Shown piece by piece: positions 21,601 through 30,459 of a stretch of DNA of 64,000 nucleotides. The translations under genes and the position numbers were made by a program. Where the stretch lies: NCBI GenBank assembly GCA_029448655.1, contig JACCLO010000004.1:5059448-5123447 (forward strand). The letters run 5' to 3'. The DNA comes from Wolfiporia cocos (taxonomy: Eukaryota; Basidiomycota; Agaricomycetes; Polyporales; Phaeolaceae). Below the pieces are notes generated by a model. The model made no database searches. It saw nothing but the letters and a program-made list of their open reading frames with translations, and was not told the DNA's origin. The first letter of the stretch is position 1, and the number at the start of each line of letters is the position of its first letter.

Positions 21601-23140
21601 AGCGAACCTCCTATACCTTCGGATCTATCCGAACCACGGACTTCCGAAACAAATCATTTCGGATAGAGGCCCGCAATTCGCAGCTGCCTTGTTTAAGGGA
21701 TGGTGTGAACAATTGGGAATCCAACGGTCAATGACAACTGCCTATCACCCGCAAGCGGATGGCCAGACGGAGAGAGTTAACCAAATCCTGGAACAATATC
21801 TTAGATGTTACATCGATGTTATTCAGAAGGATAACTGGTCATGGTTTCTCCCTACGGCCGAATTCGCGTACAACAACGCGGCTAGTGAGACAACAAAGAA
21901 TAGTCCATTCTTTGTCGAACTAGGAAGGCATCCCAACGCAGGACCTACGAATTTACGTCCAACACCATACACGGACCTAAATGTCATTGCTTACGAACGA
22001 TGGTCAGCACAAGAACAAGCTAAGGCAGCAATGAAACTGGCTGCTGAACGCTGGTCTTGGTACTACGATCAACACAAGCGCTCGGTACCGTTTAAAGTCG
22101 GCGACAAAGTACTCGTTGACGCCCGTAGCTGGCAAGACTCCGAAAGAAGTCTTAGTCCACGCTATTTGGGACCATTTAAGATAATTGAACAATTATCTCC
22201 GGTCACCTTTAGGGTACACATGGACGATCAATACAGGGCTTACCACCCCGTATTTCACGCTTCCAAGTTGGTCATGTACAAGGACCCGGTGCATCAGAAA
22301 AAACCAGAGCCTCAACCAGAAATGGTCGACGGCGAGGAATTATGGGAAGTCGAGAAGATCTTAGATCATCGTCTCCGCGCAGGAAGAGTTGAATACAGAA
22401 TCCGATGGAAGGGATTCGGTATCAATGACGACTCCTGGGTACGCGAAGCGGATCTCGACTCGGCATACGACATTTTGCAGGAATACAAGGCTTCACACCC
22501 TATTCCAATGCAGGATGTCCCCCTCAGGCGCTCAGCTAGAAGGAAAGAAGCAGTTCACGTCTTCGACCCTGACAGCGACGACTGGGAAGCCGATGAATGC
22601 ACGTGGCCAGACGACTGGCCGCAGTATCGCGAAGAATTTGCGAAGGATCCTAAGCAGCGCATGGTTAGACACCCCGACGGGGGATGGATGTCAGCTGACA
22701 TTAACCAAAATGCGGACTTGAAAATCGTAGTCGGTGAAGGCGGCCGAATGCCGGAAAAAGGAACCAAGGACTCAGTTGGATTTGACCTGTACACCGCAAC
22801 AGGCGACGTTCTGCCAGCTCACGGGCAGACAGAATACAACACCAAACTGAAAATCCAGGTACCTTTCGGCACTTACGGACGTATCGCCCCCCGCTCTAGT
22901 CTTGCCCGCAAAGGCATAGACGTAATGGGCGGCGTTATCGATCACGATTATCAAGGCGAAGTAATCATCATTCTCCGGAATCACTCCGACATATCCATCG
23001 ATATTCGGGCCGGAGATAAGATTGCGCAGCTCATCTGCGAAGTTGCTAAGGACCCGCACATTACGCTACACGGAAAATCTTACTTTGAAAAGATTAAATC
23101 CGAGCGCGGTACTGGTGGATTCGGCTCCACAGGAAAGTAA
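18605..23140 (+). CDS. pol: Pol polyprotein: PR-RT-RH-IN-chromodomain-dUTPase (1511 aa)
   Basis: Domains in order (numbering from ATG 18605): aspartic protease, DTGAS with Asp138. Reverse transcriptase, about 375-555, with YLDD at 513-516. RNase H, first Asp662, then EIYDKELLAI and WSDHLNLTYF. Integrase, with an HHCC finger (HHDHVTAGH...CDTCQRM), then Asp957, Asp1020 and Glu1056, i.e. a 35-residue gap between the last two. A GPY/F-like segment (PRYLGPFK, about 1185). A chromodomain, about 1246-1300 (WEVEKILDHR, YRIRWKGFGINDDSWV). A C-terminal dUTPase, about 1385-1511, with all five motifs: SVGFDLYTA, APRSSLA, GVIDHDYQGEV, GDKIAQLI, RGTGGFGSTGK. The frame is open from 18554 and overlaps gag by about 110 nt in the +1 frame, so Pol is either made by +1 frameshifting or started at ATG 18605. 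dUTPase would hydrolyse dUTP and limit uracil in the cDNA; the chromodomain would guide integration to marked chromatin. No disrupting mutation is seen. Confidence 0.95.
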   Translation: MSGPSRFPSPQPHVSKTFCEEHTSPAAAGSVQRPEEAHLYEEASQRPLILWEDKAVVRHPVSHLGIFGNSAMDFARRTRTLATRAPPVQYFYPDPLALKFFTLYNVHGNDSRDDNKSFSIEVELWVYGKKVNAMALIDTGASISVIDKKLVHEEKLVTQKLPSPLEIRNADGTSNTAGNINMAVKAYMVHEEHKSTEFLYVMDVQNADVILGYDWFLKHNPDFNWPEGTFTYRCTEKCKHGKRVSISEEEDEIEPRNIYQIINDFPIDFLGLEEPENPFVAWVNTLDEGTELLINAIQSITEKSDDEFLTDADLQKWKSLVPEEYQEFGPTVFSQRASERMPERKPYDHAIDFPDDAILPPPSKAYKMSPQEANSLDQWIQEELRKGYIRHSKSPIASPVFFVHKKDGGARMVVDYRKVNDLTIKNRYPLPRIDELIDKLSQASIFTKLDLRWGYNNVRIKEGDEWKTAFITPNGLYEAVVMYFGFCNAPSTFQHMMNDILGDLIREGKVIVYLDDILVFGNDLLEHRRIVKQVLQILQDNDLFAKPEKCFFERSSIEYLGMIISKGKVEMDPKKVAGVMDWPTPAKVKDVQAFVGFANYYRRFIKDFSKVVKPLTELSKKNTQWNWGPEQAEAFQTLKEAFTSAPILRIPDQESPFRVEADSSDYATGAVLSQYSSEDKLWHPVAFYSKSLSAPERNYEIYDKELLAIIRALEEWRHYLEGHPHKFEVWSDHLNLTYFKSAQRLTRRQARWSLYLTRFNFTMCHKPGKTMLTADPLSRRPDHEEGVELDNRDQILLKPEYFTVRALEASQQEIQSGDEDLLRQIRQALMDDQITKDYQELLKSGPKEFGKDLQEWNMEAGLLLRRGKVYVPKEPKELRTKILELHHDHVTAGHFGRWKTYELLSRNYWWPGMTTMVKQYVEGCDTCQRMKNHNQTPYGPLQPLPVPEAPWDTVTIDLIVHLPPSGELKQFNAIMVIVDRLTKRAHFIPTSDKITAKELANLLYLRIYPNHGLPKQIISDRGPQFAAALFKGWCEQLGIQRSMTTAYHPQADGQTERVNQILEQYLRCYIDVIQKDNWSWFLPTAEFAYNNAASETTKNSPFFVELGRHPNAGPTNLRPTPYTDLNVIAYERWSAQEQAKAAMKLAAERWSWYYDQHKRSVPFKVGDKVLVDARSWQDSERSLSPRYLGPFKIIEQLSPVTFRVHMDDQYRAYHPVFHASKLVMYKDPVHQKKPEPQPEMVDGEELWEVEKILDHRLRAGRVEYRIRWKGFGINDDSWVREADLDSAYDILQEYKASHPIPMQDVPLRRSARRKEAVHVFDPDSDDWEADECTWPDDWPQYREEFAKDPKQRMVRHPDGGWMSADINQNADLKIVVGEGGRMPEKGTKDSVGFDLYTATGDVLPAHGQTEYNTKLKIQVPFGTYGRIAPRSSLARKGIDVMGGVIDHDYQGEVIIILRNHSDISIDIRAGDKIAQLICEVAKDPHITLHGKSYFEKIKSERGTGGFGSTGK

Positions 23141-23166
23141 TCGTTCCATTAGGGACAATGAAACCT

Positions 23167-23179
23167 GAAGAGGGGGTAA
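23167..23179 (+). promoter_or_regulatory. Polypurine tract
   Basis: GAAGAGGGGG followed by TAA directly abuts the 3' LTR, the normal place for the plus-strand primer. The same context (purine run, GGGGGTAA, then TGTCAC) precedes 3' LTRs at 37041 and 43719 and, on the minus strand, at 26739. Confidence 0.85.
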
Positions 23180-23878
23180 TGTCACAGATTTGGGACATGC
23201 CACTATTTTTCCCGTATTTTTACCTATTTATCTGGTATTTCTACGACCTTGTAGACATTTACGCTGCTAAGCGCCCGTCTACACGTACACGCAACCAAAC
23301 AACGCGTACACAACGCGGTATACGTCCACTTGTCATAACAACACGTACATAACACGCTTGTACGCGTCAATGACTCAGCGGACTAACCTCCGGTGTCACG
23401 CGCCTTACTCATATCCCGATACCGGGCTATGTCAGTACAATTGGATAAGTGGCCCGCTCGTTATCACATGCCAATGACCTTACGATTACTCATATCCTGA
23501 TACCGGAATATAATAATCACATGTATGGCTTACTAACGAAGCTACAGCCACTTCCACAACATGGACCTACGGTCCAAACAAACGATCTTACTAGTGCGGC
23601 CATTACCGGCGCACATGGTCTATTGTAGTTTACGACTTAACCATATTAGTTATGTCTGCGCACAGACCACCTTCATGTTTGGCTCCCTTACCGGTAACCA
23701 AACAAAGCATGTATATAAGTAGGGCTATCACTGCGGATAAGCCTTAGATTTGTTCTCTGCATTCGCACAGTTACATATCATCTCTGCTTGCGCCCACTAG
23801 TCTCCTCACCAACCTTCTGCAACATCTTCAAGTCGCCTATAAGGTTATAGTGTGAGTCCCACAGTCTAGTCTGTGTCA
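23180..23878 (+). repeat. 3' LTR of the chromovirus (699 bp)
   Basis: Same length and termini as the 5' LTR, with no difference seen by eye. It is followed by the TSD copy ACTAT. Confidence 0.95.
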
Positions 23879-24249
23879 ACTATGTAACTACCGTAATGCA
23901 TCATGTGCTACTAGTGACCATGTGAGCTAGTGACTACCCTATCTAATCTAACGATCATATCTACTAGTCACCTGACACCACAAGGTGGCGTGCCACACTC
24001 TGTGACAGATGCTAGCACGGCACAAGAGGTTCAGGCAAGGAAAGGCCATGTAAAGGCTGTGGGGAGTGCACTCAAAGCCAGGAGAGGAGAGCCATGTTTG
24101 CAGGGGCATGTGGTAGGAGCAGGGGTGCAATCACATCGCCTGGCAGTCCTGCAGCAGAGTTAGTTGGTCGCAGCAGAACTCACCTGTGTAACGTATGATT
24201 GTGCGGAGCTTAGAAGGAATCAGGACTGTACTAAGATTGCTCACACAAT

Positions 24250-24545
24250 GAAATGCAGCAATTGCACGGAGATTGGAGAGGATATTTTGTCTTCCTTCAT
24301 GCTGGCCAGGCTGATCAGCAGCATAAATGTCAGGACGAAATGTAGCGATTGCGCAGAGATTGAAGAAGATATTTTGTCTTTCTTCGTGCTGGCCAGGATG
24401 ATCAGCAGCATAAAGGTCAGTGGTAATCCTTATGCTTGGATCATCAGGGGACTGTTCACATGATAAAATGTAGCGATTGTGTGGAGATTGGAGAAGATAT
24501 TTTGTCTTTCTTCGTGCTGGCCAGGCTGTGGCCTTTGCGCTGGTG
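24250..24545 (+). repeat. Short imperfect tandem repeats
   Basis: A unit of about 87 bp starting AAATG-(C/T)-AGC at 24251 recurs at 24338 and, after a longer spacer, at 24466. The shared core runs through GAGATTG and GATATTTTGTC to CTGGCCAGG. It lies just after the end of the broken gene at 24163. The plus-strand translation gives a repeated CS(N/D)C pattern, but no gene can be defended. Confidence 0.5.
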
Positions 24546-25213
24546 AAGCTGATCTGTGCATTCTCTCAAACATCCATGAATGGTAACTGATGTATGTATA
24601 CTGCTATTGACTGCTGCATTAGACAGGATATTGTGATTCAGCAGGCTGAGGTACAGGAATTCCATGCAGCTCAAGCTGCTGCATGAGATCTTGATTCCAT
24701 GCCATAAGTGCAGCATTCTCACATCATAGAATGTCGTGGACATGCTGATCCTCACTTCACAGTGTCTCCATTCTCTGAATCTCGGCCTCACATGCTTGCT
24801 GCAGAGCCCTCACTACACTCTCCTCCCACTCCAACAGTGCTCCCAGATCTCCATATGCGACTGATGGGGGCTTGACCGTATGCTTGAGACTTGGCAAGGA
24901 TGGCTGAGCCAGTAACAGAGACTTCTTCTCTACTTTTGAGCTAGGCACTGGAGGAACCGCTGTTGTTCTGTCAGACTCTGCTGCTGAGAAGCACCGCAAC
25001 CATGCTCACATTCAAATGTGCCGGTGGCATCTGCAGATTGCAATGGGATTGCAACCGATGTTGGTCCTGGTAAGCATCTGTTACAATATCAATGAGTACT
25101 GATTGCACAATATATGTACCATCTGCATCCCCCGTCAAATTATGGATATACTGAGAATCTGTAAGTTGACTGTCCAGAGCACCACCATGAAACAAGCTGT
25201 GATTAAAGTGCAT
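24546..25213 (-). pseudogene. Relic of an unknown gene
   Basis: Minus-strand frames 25213-24971 (HFNHSLFHGGALDSQLTDSQ and onward) and 24999-24757 (SLKHTVKPPSVAYGDLGALL, then EAEIQRMETL) overlap in different phases around LLSSRV/RCFSAAES. They look like one protein broken by a frameshift. The even composition suggests former coding. I do not recognise the family. Confidence 0.35.
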
Positions 25214-25550
25214 GTCCAGATAAGGTAAATCAATACTACTGCCAGTTCCAATGCATGGGACATACTCACATTGATGTGAGCTGCAGCTTCTCGGTCTTCA
25301 ATGCAGCCATACATTTGACACGGCCGACGACTCTATCCAGTACATTTTGCCTGTGAGTGTGGACATTGATTTCAGTCATGCAAGGTATATTGATCAACAC
25401 ACTGAAAATCCAATGGTGATTTCATCAGTGAAATCCATGTGTGCTGAACTTTCCTATCAGGGCTTGACTTCATGACTGGAGAACCTGATGAGCTGAGGGG
25501 AGGACAAAGGTTTGTTGATTGCATGTGACGTGTGAGCCACTGAGCAGACT
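25214..25550. other. Intergenic stretch, no feature recognised
   Basis: About 340 bp with no ORF, LTR terminus or repeat that I can support. Confidence 0.4.
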
Positions 25551-26190
25551 TTGCTCACCCACCTGTCCAAGATCTTACTGACTTCACCTTCGTGGAAGTC
25601 TGTCTCCATGGAAGGCACCTACATGTTCTCTCCTTTATCTCAATCTCAAGAGCCCCCCCTTCCTTCCCCTTTGTTGTCTCCAGAAGTCACCACTTTCGAT
25701 GTGTTCACACAGCCGGTGACTCCGAGACAGTTATTTACGGGCTCACAGATCTCTCCTACACACAATGCTGATTCCTCTAAGGCTAGCTCATCCTCTACAT
25801 TACCTGGGACTAGCCAACCTATTGTTAAGCCACTTCTAGTTGATCAGCTAGCCGATGATTTCAGACTTGAGCCGCAACAGCAGCAGAACCTGCACACTTT
25901 TGTTCAGATATGCTCTCCATATCACCATTAGGCCTTACTGAGTCACCTGTCAGCTGGGGTCAGTTGAGGGAGGTTTATCTCGACCTGATCTTGCGACGTG
26001 TTTGTACCTTCTCACCGTAATATTTGGTGATATCGCTGAGTGCTGCCAGTTAGCAAAAGAGGAAGAGGTTACTGATCTCAAGGCATTGTTGGCCAATCTG
26101 AAGATCCAACTTGACAGCAACTTCAGCCACACAAAAGAACAGCTGGTTATCACAAGACTCACCTGAGGGTGAGGGACCCTAAACGTCTAC

Positions 26191-28064
26191 TGACACAAAC
26201 TTACACGTTTGTGGGACTCTGTACTACAGAGGAATCCTAACGCGCCCTACAGGGCGGTGCGCAACCGCAACAGCGGTGAACTTGTCGGCTGTACCCTAAA
26301 GAGGGACTCCTAGAGTCGACATGTTGAAGCGCGCACAGTCAAGCAAGACGAGCTGGGCCCCCGGCCAGAGAGCGCACACAAAGAGGTGAGAGTAAGGGGC
26401 TATGCCCAGTTGTCGAGAATCTTAGGAATGAGGAGTAAGCCCACATTCCGTCGTAATATATACATGAGCGATGTGACTACTAGTACTGCCCTAAAGATGA
26501 GGCCTGTGCGCCGTATCTACTGGGTCATGTGCTAGGTGACGCTACATGTAACTACTGTGACCATAACGTGAGTACCGGAGGCGCGCGCTACCCTACAGCG
26601 CTAACCTAACGACCAGGTGACCTGCAATATCTGGGAGACGCCGGAGGTGGCTACAGCGCAGAGGCGCGGCGTACGCCTAGCGCCGCGCGTGCGTCCTATA
26701 GCGAGGGAGTACAAACCTGCATAGAGAAAGTTTGTGACATTACCCCCCCTCTCGAAAAACGTCGTCCCTGACGTTCTACCTTGAATCCTACGACGCTCGC
26801 TACCTTGGTTGCTTGTTTGACTCGAGGCCCATTCCTTCTTCGCGGAGGATGGGGAGCACCCAGGAGCACGGTCCGTCCGCCGGTGGTGGAGCGAAGTGAG
26901 CTAGCCTTCAGGGAACATTGGGAGCAAACCGACCATCCCTGTTTCCTTACATCCCACGACGTGAGTCGACGAGGCGTGCCAGCGGTGAGCGTATTGGTAC
27001 ATGTCAAAGTTCATGACTTGCGCCGACATGACTACGCGTGGCCTACCGACCTCGGGGTATGCGGTTCGCTTGTTGGTATTCGATAGTCTTGTCGTGGTGG
27101 ATTGCTTTCTGACCTTCGTGATCGTCGGTGTGGGGTTGGGTACCCTTGCGGGACCCTTCGCATACCCACATATCAAAGTTCTTGACGATAACCCCTGCCG
27201 CCCAGGGATAATGGCTCCGCTGCACTAGACCTCCACGCATCGCATTCCCTTTGCAGGGGTGGATGGCGGGTCCTCAAACGCGGCTTACGCGAGTCGATCC
27301 CTGCTATCTTGCGTTCGAAAGAGGGCGGACTTGATTACTCACTCCTTGCGGTTGCTTTGCCTGGTGTAGCGTTTCGTGGGGGCTCGTAAGGCTACGGACC
27401 GCCGGCGCTTCTACCGACGGCTGCCCCGCCACGCTGCCATGGCAACCTGCAAGTGGAGAACCCTCGGCCCCAGCGCAGGTGGCGCCGGAGGGGAGGTAAG
27501 ATATTCCTAAGATTATGACACAAACTTACACGTTTGTGGGACTCTGTACTACAGAGGAATCCTAACGCGCCCTACAGGGCGGTGCGCAACCGCAACAGCG
27601 GTGAACTTGTCGGCTGTACCCTAAAGAGGGACTCCTAGAGTCGACATGTTGAAGCGCGCACAGTCAAGCAAGACGAGCTGGGCCCCCGGCCAGAGAGCGC
27701 ACACAAAGAGGTGAGAGTAAGGGGCTATGCCCAGTTGTCGAGAATCTTAGGAATGAGGAGTAAGCCCACATTCCGTCGTAATATATACATGAGCGATGTG
27801 ACTACTAGTACTGCCCTAAAGATGAGGCCTGTGCGCCGTATCTACTGGGTCATGTGCTAGGTGACGCTACATGTAACTACTGTGACCATAACGTGAGTAC
27901 CGGAGGCGCGCGCTACCCTACAGCGCTAACCTAACGACCAGGTGACCTGCAATATCTGGGAGACGCCGGAGGTGGCTACAGCGCAGAGGCGCGGCGTACG
28001 CCTAGCGCCGCGCGTGCGTCCTATAGCGAGGGAGTACAAACCTGCATAGAGAAAGTTTGTGACA
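26191..28064 (-). mobile_element. Non-autonomous LTR retrotransposon, 1874 bp
   Basis: Two 549-bp LTRs of identical length (26191-26739 and 27516-28064) flank a 776-bp internal region, with a perfect TSD TCTAC (26186-26190 and 28065-28069). On the minus strand the 5' LTR is 27516-28064. The internal region starts with AATCTTAGGAAT (27514-27503), the exact complement of the LTR site at 27743-27754, and ends with a purine run, GGGGGGGTA. There is no gag or pol. Weak coding traces before the polypurine tract (VKQATK, VVGFKVERQG) match the element at 42348-44286. It must be mobilised in trans. Confidence 0.9.
27743..27788 (-). promoter_or_regulatory. TATA box and predicted self-primer of the non-autonomous element
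   Basis: On the minus strand TATATAT (27788-27781) is followed about 30 bp on by ATTCCTAAGATT (27754-27743). This 12-mer is exactly complementary to the bases just inside the 5' LTR. A GGAATG...CATTCC hairpin precedes and overlaps the primer site. Confidence 0.7.
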
Positions 28065-29640
28065 TCTACCTAGCTAGTTGCATAGGTAGAGAACTCAAGG
28101 GCGTCCTCGTTGTTGAGCAGAGGCTGCCTTCTAGGGGTAACCAAGAAGCAGAGTGGGTATGCACACAGAGAGGATGTCCAGGGGATGCTATGCCCTAAGA
28201 TGACAATCTTAGTTCTGAGGTCCTAGTGACCTCAGGCTAAGGTATATATACATGGGGGGACTGGTAACTACAGGGAACCTAGTCTACCCTAAAGTAATAG
28301 TCTGTGCACCCTGCCGGAGCTGGGGCATAGACTGGGAAGGGGCCTGGCATCAAGCCTGGCTGATGGTAACCAAAGCTGCTAAGCCATAGGGGCTTAGCAG
28401 GGTATATAGTATAAGCAGGCGCCGCCTACACGGTCACCTGCCTACACGTCCTGGTCACGTGTCTACCTATTGACCATGTACCTAAGGCCCTACACATCCA
28501 GTAATGGGTGCGAGGGTGGCTACAAGCCTTAAGGGCTTTAAGGGGGCGCCCTTGGGCCCATATTCTAGGGGAAACACCATGTAATATTGGAAATAAGAGG
28601 GAACGTACTTTCTTGTGACACTGGTGTGTGATCCCCATCATCTCATGAACTTAATAGATGCCTCATGATTTGTAGATCAATATCCACGCAGTAGCTCAAG
28701 ATCTCATATACGCACCGACACGAACAGCATATATGGATTTGAAGGTTGATGTTAAGGTACGAGTGTCACATCTGAATCTCATGCCATCTTAGCACTATCT
28801 GCCATCATAGGCTGAGCTCTGCCATAACCAGAAGTCCATGAAGCTGACCAATATCTTTGGTAACCCCACATGTGGAAAAATACTTGACCAGGAGATCAAA
28901 AAGATAGCCTTGAGCGTATGCAATGCCTTGCGGCAGGACGTATGTATATTATCGCTCTATGATGATGTGTATCTGACATTTCTTAGATCCGGGACAGCTT
29001 GACTGTTAAGTGATGCACACTCAGTGCGTTCACATACACTATGACCATGAAGTACAAGCATGGTGGTGCAGGGGAGAAGCTCAACCAGATGTATACTTTA
29101 CACAATGCAATTCTTGTGAGTGCTCCTTCCACACATCATAAACCTGACCACGTTAACAGAACATGTTGTAGCACTGGTTTGCATTCGACCATTCACACCT
29201 ACTCTGGGCTGAAAGGCTTGAAGCTATGATAGACGATGAGGATGTCTTCAGCATGACACAGCCACCATCCCCTCCGGCTAAAAGACCACGAGGGGACTCA
29301 CAACGCTCAAGTGGACGTGTTGCAAAGGAAAAATGCTTCTGGAGCAATGTAGATTTGTTTTTCGTGGCGGAGATGGGGCATCGGGGGACAAATCTTGCTG
29401 GAAACAGCTGGAAAGAGTGAGTGTTGCTTTTACACGTATATTGAAGCTTTTGATGATATACTACACAGATACATGGAGGAATGCGTACGCATGGACTACA
29501 AGCGGTTTGGTAAGCTTACTGCCATTGCAGATGGGTCGACCGAAGCCGTTAGCTCAAGGCATCTGAGCAGCAATGTGCATATTGACGGTATATCTATCTC
29601 CACTCCTAACATGTGCAGTGGGTTAGCAGATTTACTCTAA

Positions 29641-29991
29641 TACATCTCATGTATATCACATCTCCTCCCAGTCCACAATGTGTGCATTTGTACGGTGGCG
29701 AGAGCAGCAAATATATCTAATCATGCTGATGTAATATTGAATTGATGTGATCTTTATCTTATCTCTCCACCAGCCTAGGGCTGAATGTCGGGTGGACCCC
29801 AGGCCATCCATGGACAGATAGCCTCAGGGCATGTACCGAGGCTGTAGTACAGGGGCCAGTTCTGACCCATCGGACCTGGGGTTAGCCCGCCACTTTAACT
29901 ATTAGGGCCAATCTTTACCACACATGGGTGGACCCGCTGCAATTCTGCCTGTGGTCCAAAAAGTGACCTGCCCATGTAGAAATCCATGGGG
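29641..29991. other. Intergenic stretch, no feature recognised
   Basis: About 350 bp between the broken gene and the LTR nest. No ORF, LTR end or repeat is supported. Confidence 0.4.
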
Positions 29992-30459
29992 TGACACAGA
30001 CTAGCTGTGGGACTCACTGCCTGGTTCCTAAGGTGAGGGGAATGGGCAATAAGGGGAAGCCAGTCAAGCACAGCAGTGGAGGGGTAAGCTTCTACAGCAC
30101 TAGCCAAAAAGAATAGAACTAAGGATTAAGGGTGTCAAGCCCTGATCTTAAATATATACAGGGAAGGGCACATGCTATTGCTAGTTAGCCTACCCTAAAG
30201 GAGAGTGGTATGTGCGCCATAAGGGCATATACAGCTAAGTCCACTATCTACAATGACCATGGTAGGCCAGTAATGGCCAGACCAATGGTAATGAATGTGT
30301 TAGTCACCTTGCGGTGGACATATGAAATGGGCACAGCCCAAGTATATGGGAACCGGTGCTCTGGTGATGTGAGGGACTATGGCTATTTGCCAGGTCCAGG
30401 GCTGACTAAGGCATAGTGCTGAGTCAGTTGTGCCATTGGCTAAGCCTTGAGGGCTGGAG

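Larger units (their letters stand above)
13877..23878 (+). mobile_element. Complete Ty3/gypsy chromovirus with dUTPase, 10,002 bp
   Basis: Two 699-bp LTRs, in which I saw no difference, bound the element, with a perfect TSD ACTAT at 13872-13876 and 23879-23883. Order: 5' LTR, self-primer binding site, 1-kb leader, ORF1 (307 aa), gag (665 aa), pol (up to 1511 aa), polypurine tract, 3' LTR. All three ORFs are open and pol keeps its catalytic residues, so it looks autonomous and recently inserted. The chromodomain and the RT-RNase H-integrase order place it among the chromoviruses. It landed inside an older 397-bp solo LTR. Confidence 0.95.
13604..24007 (-). repeat. Solo LTR of 397 bp, split by the complete chromovirus
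   Basis: Outer ends are TGTCACAGTG at 13604 and CACTCTGTGACA at 24007, with a perfect TSD GATGC at 13599-13603 and 24008-24012. The LTR pieces are 13604-13876 and 23884-24007; the rest is the element at 13877-23878 plus its TSD. Orientation is inferred from the CCCTAAAG promoter motif near 13833. Its TSD falls within a coding frame that reads through once the LTR is removed. Confidence 0.85.
10676..24163 (+). pseudogene. Broken agaricomycete gene of unknown function, split by LTR insertions
   Basis: Surviving coding pieces are 10676-12214, 13244-13603 and 24008-24163. Recognisable segments include PVEILHIVLLGFVKYLW (from 10904), a likely intron at about 11359-11394, WFNKPKFHIFLHLTDHIRHF, FIPs such as LLNGDTCTPNQFVIV, and near the end NVQHNCADNACDTSG and LNMAQMRDAVYLQKF. 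Similar proteins of about 1000 residues are common and unannotated in Agaricomycetes as far as I recall; their function is not known to me. Removing the LTR at 13604-24007 with one GATGC copy rejoins the frame as DEIIDASTAQEVQARKG, and it then runs to a stop at 24161-24163. Frameshifts and stops in the first segment (for example after 11224 and 11670) show the gene was already decaying. Confidence 0.6.
26148..28620 (-). repeat. Solo LTR (family D), hosting a non-autonomous element
   Basis: Read on the minus strand it starts TGTCACAAG at 28620 and ends CTTGTGATA at 26148, i.e. TG...TA. TSD CTGGT is perfect (26143-26147 and 28621-28625). Pieces are 26148-26190 and 28070-28620, about 594 bp in all. 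Family D copies at 37219-37861 and 40008-41028 share the GTGATA-type end. Confidence 0.85.
25551..29640 (+). pseudogene. Unknown gene split by an LTR and its nested element
   Basis: The 5' part (about 25551-26147) reads SPEVTTFDVFTQPVTPRQLF, DDFRLEPQQQQNLHTFVQ and, after a frameshift near 25920, DLKALLANLKIQLDS. The 3' part (about 28655-29640) reads LIYAPTRTAYMDLKVDVK, FGNPTCGKILDQEIKKIA, MKYKHGGAGEKLNQMYTL, SPPAKRPRGDSQRSSGRVA and IEAFDDILHRYMEECVRMD, separated by short GT...AG introns. The two parts are colinear once the LTR at 26148-28620 is removed: its TSD CTGGT covers the likely splice donor of the intron ending TTAATAG at about 28655. The KRPRGD segment could be a nuclear localisation signal. 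Stops in the 3' part (for example near 29005 and 29170) show decay. I recognise the style of an unannotated agaricomycete family but cannot give a function. Confidence 0.5.

Noticed and set aside
22745..23140. A free-standing host dUTPase gene next to the retrotransposon
   Set aside because: The domain continues in the pol frame with no stop or intron and lies before the polypurine tract and 3' LTR, so it belongs to the element.
26781..27228. Plus-strand ORFs inside the non-autonomous element at 26191-28064
   Set aside because: They are antisense to the element. The similar antisense ORF in the element at 42348-44286 (43134-43433) follows from nucleotide similarity and is not conserved over its length.
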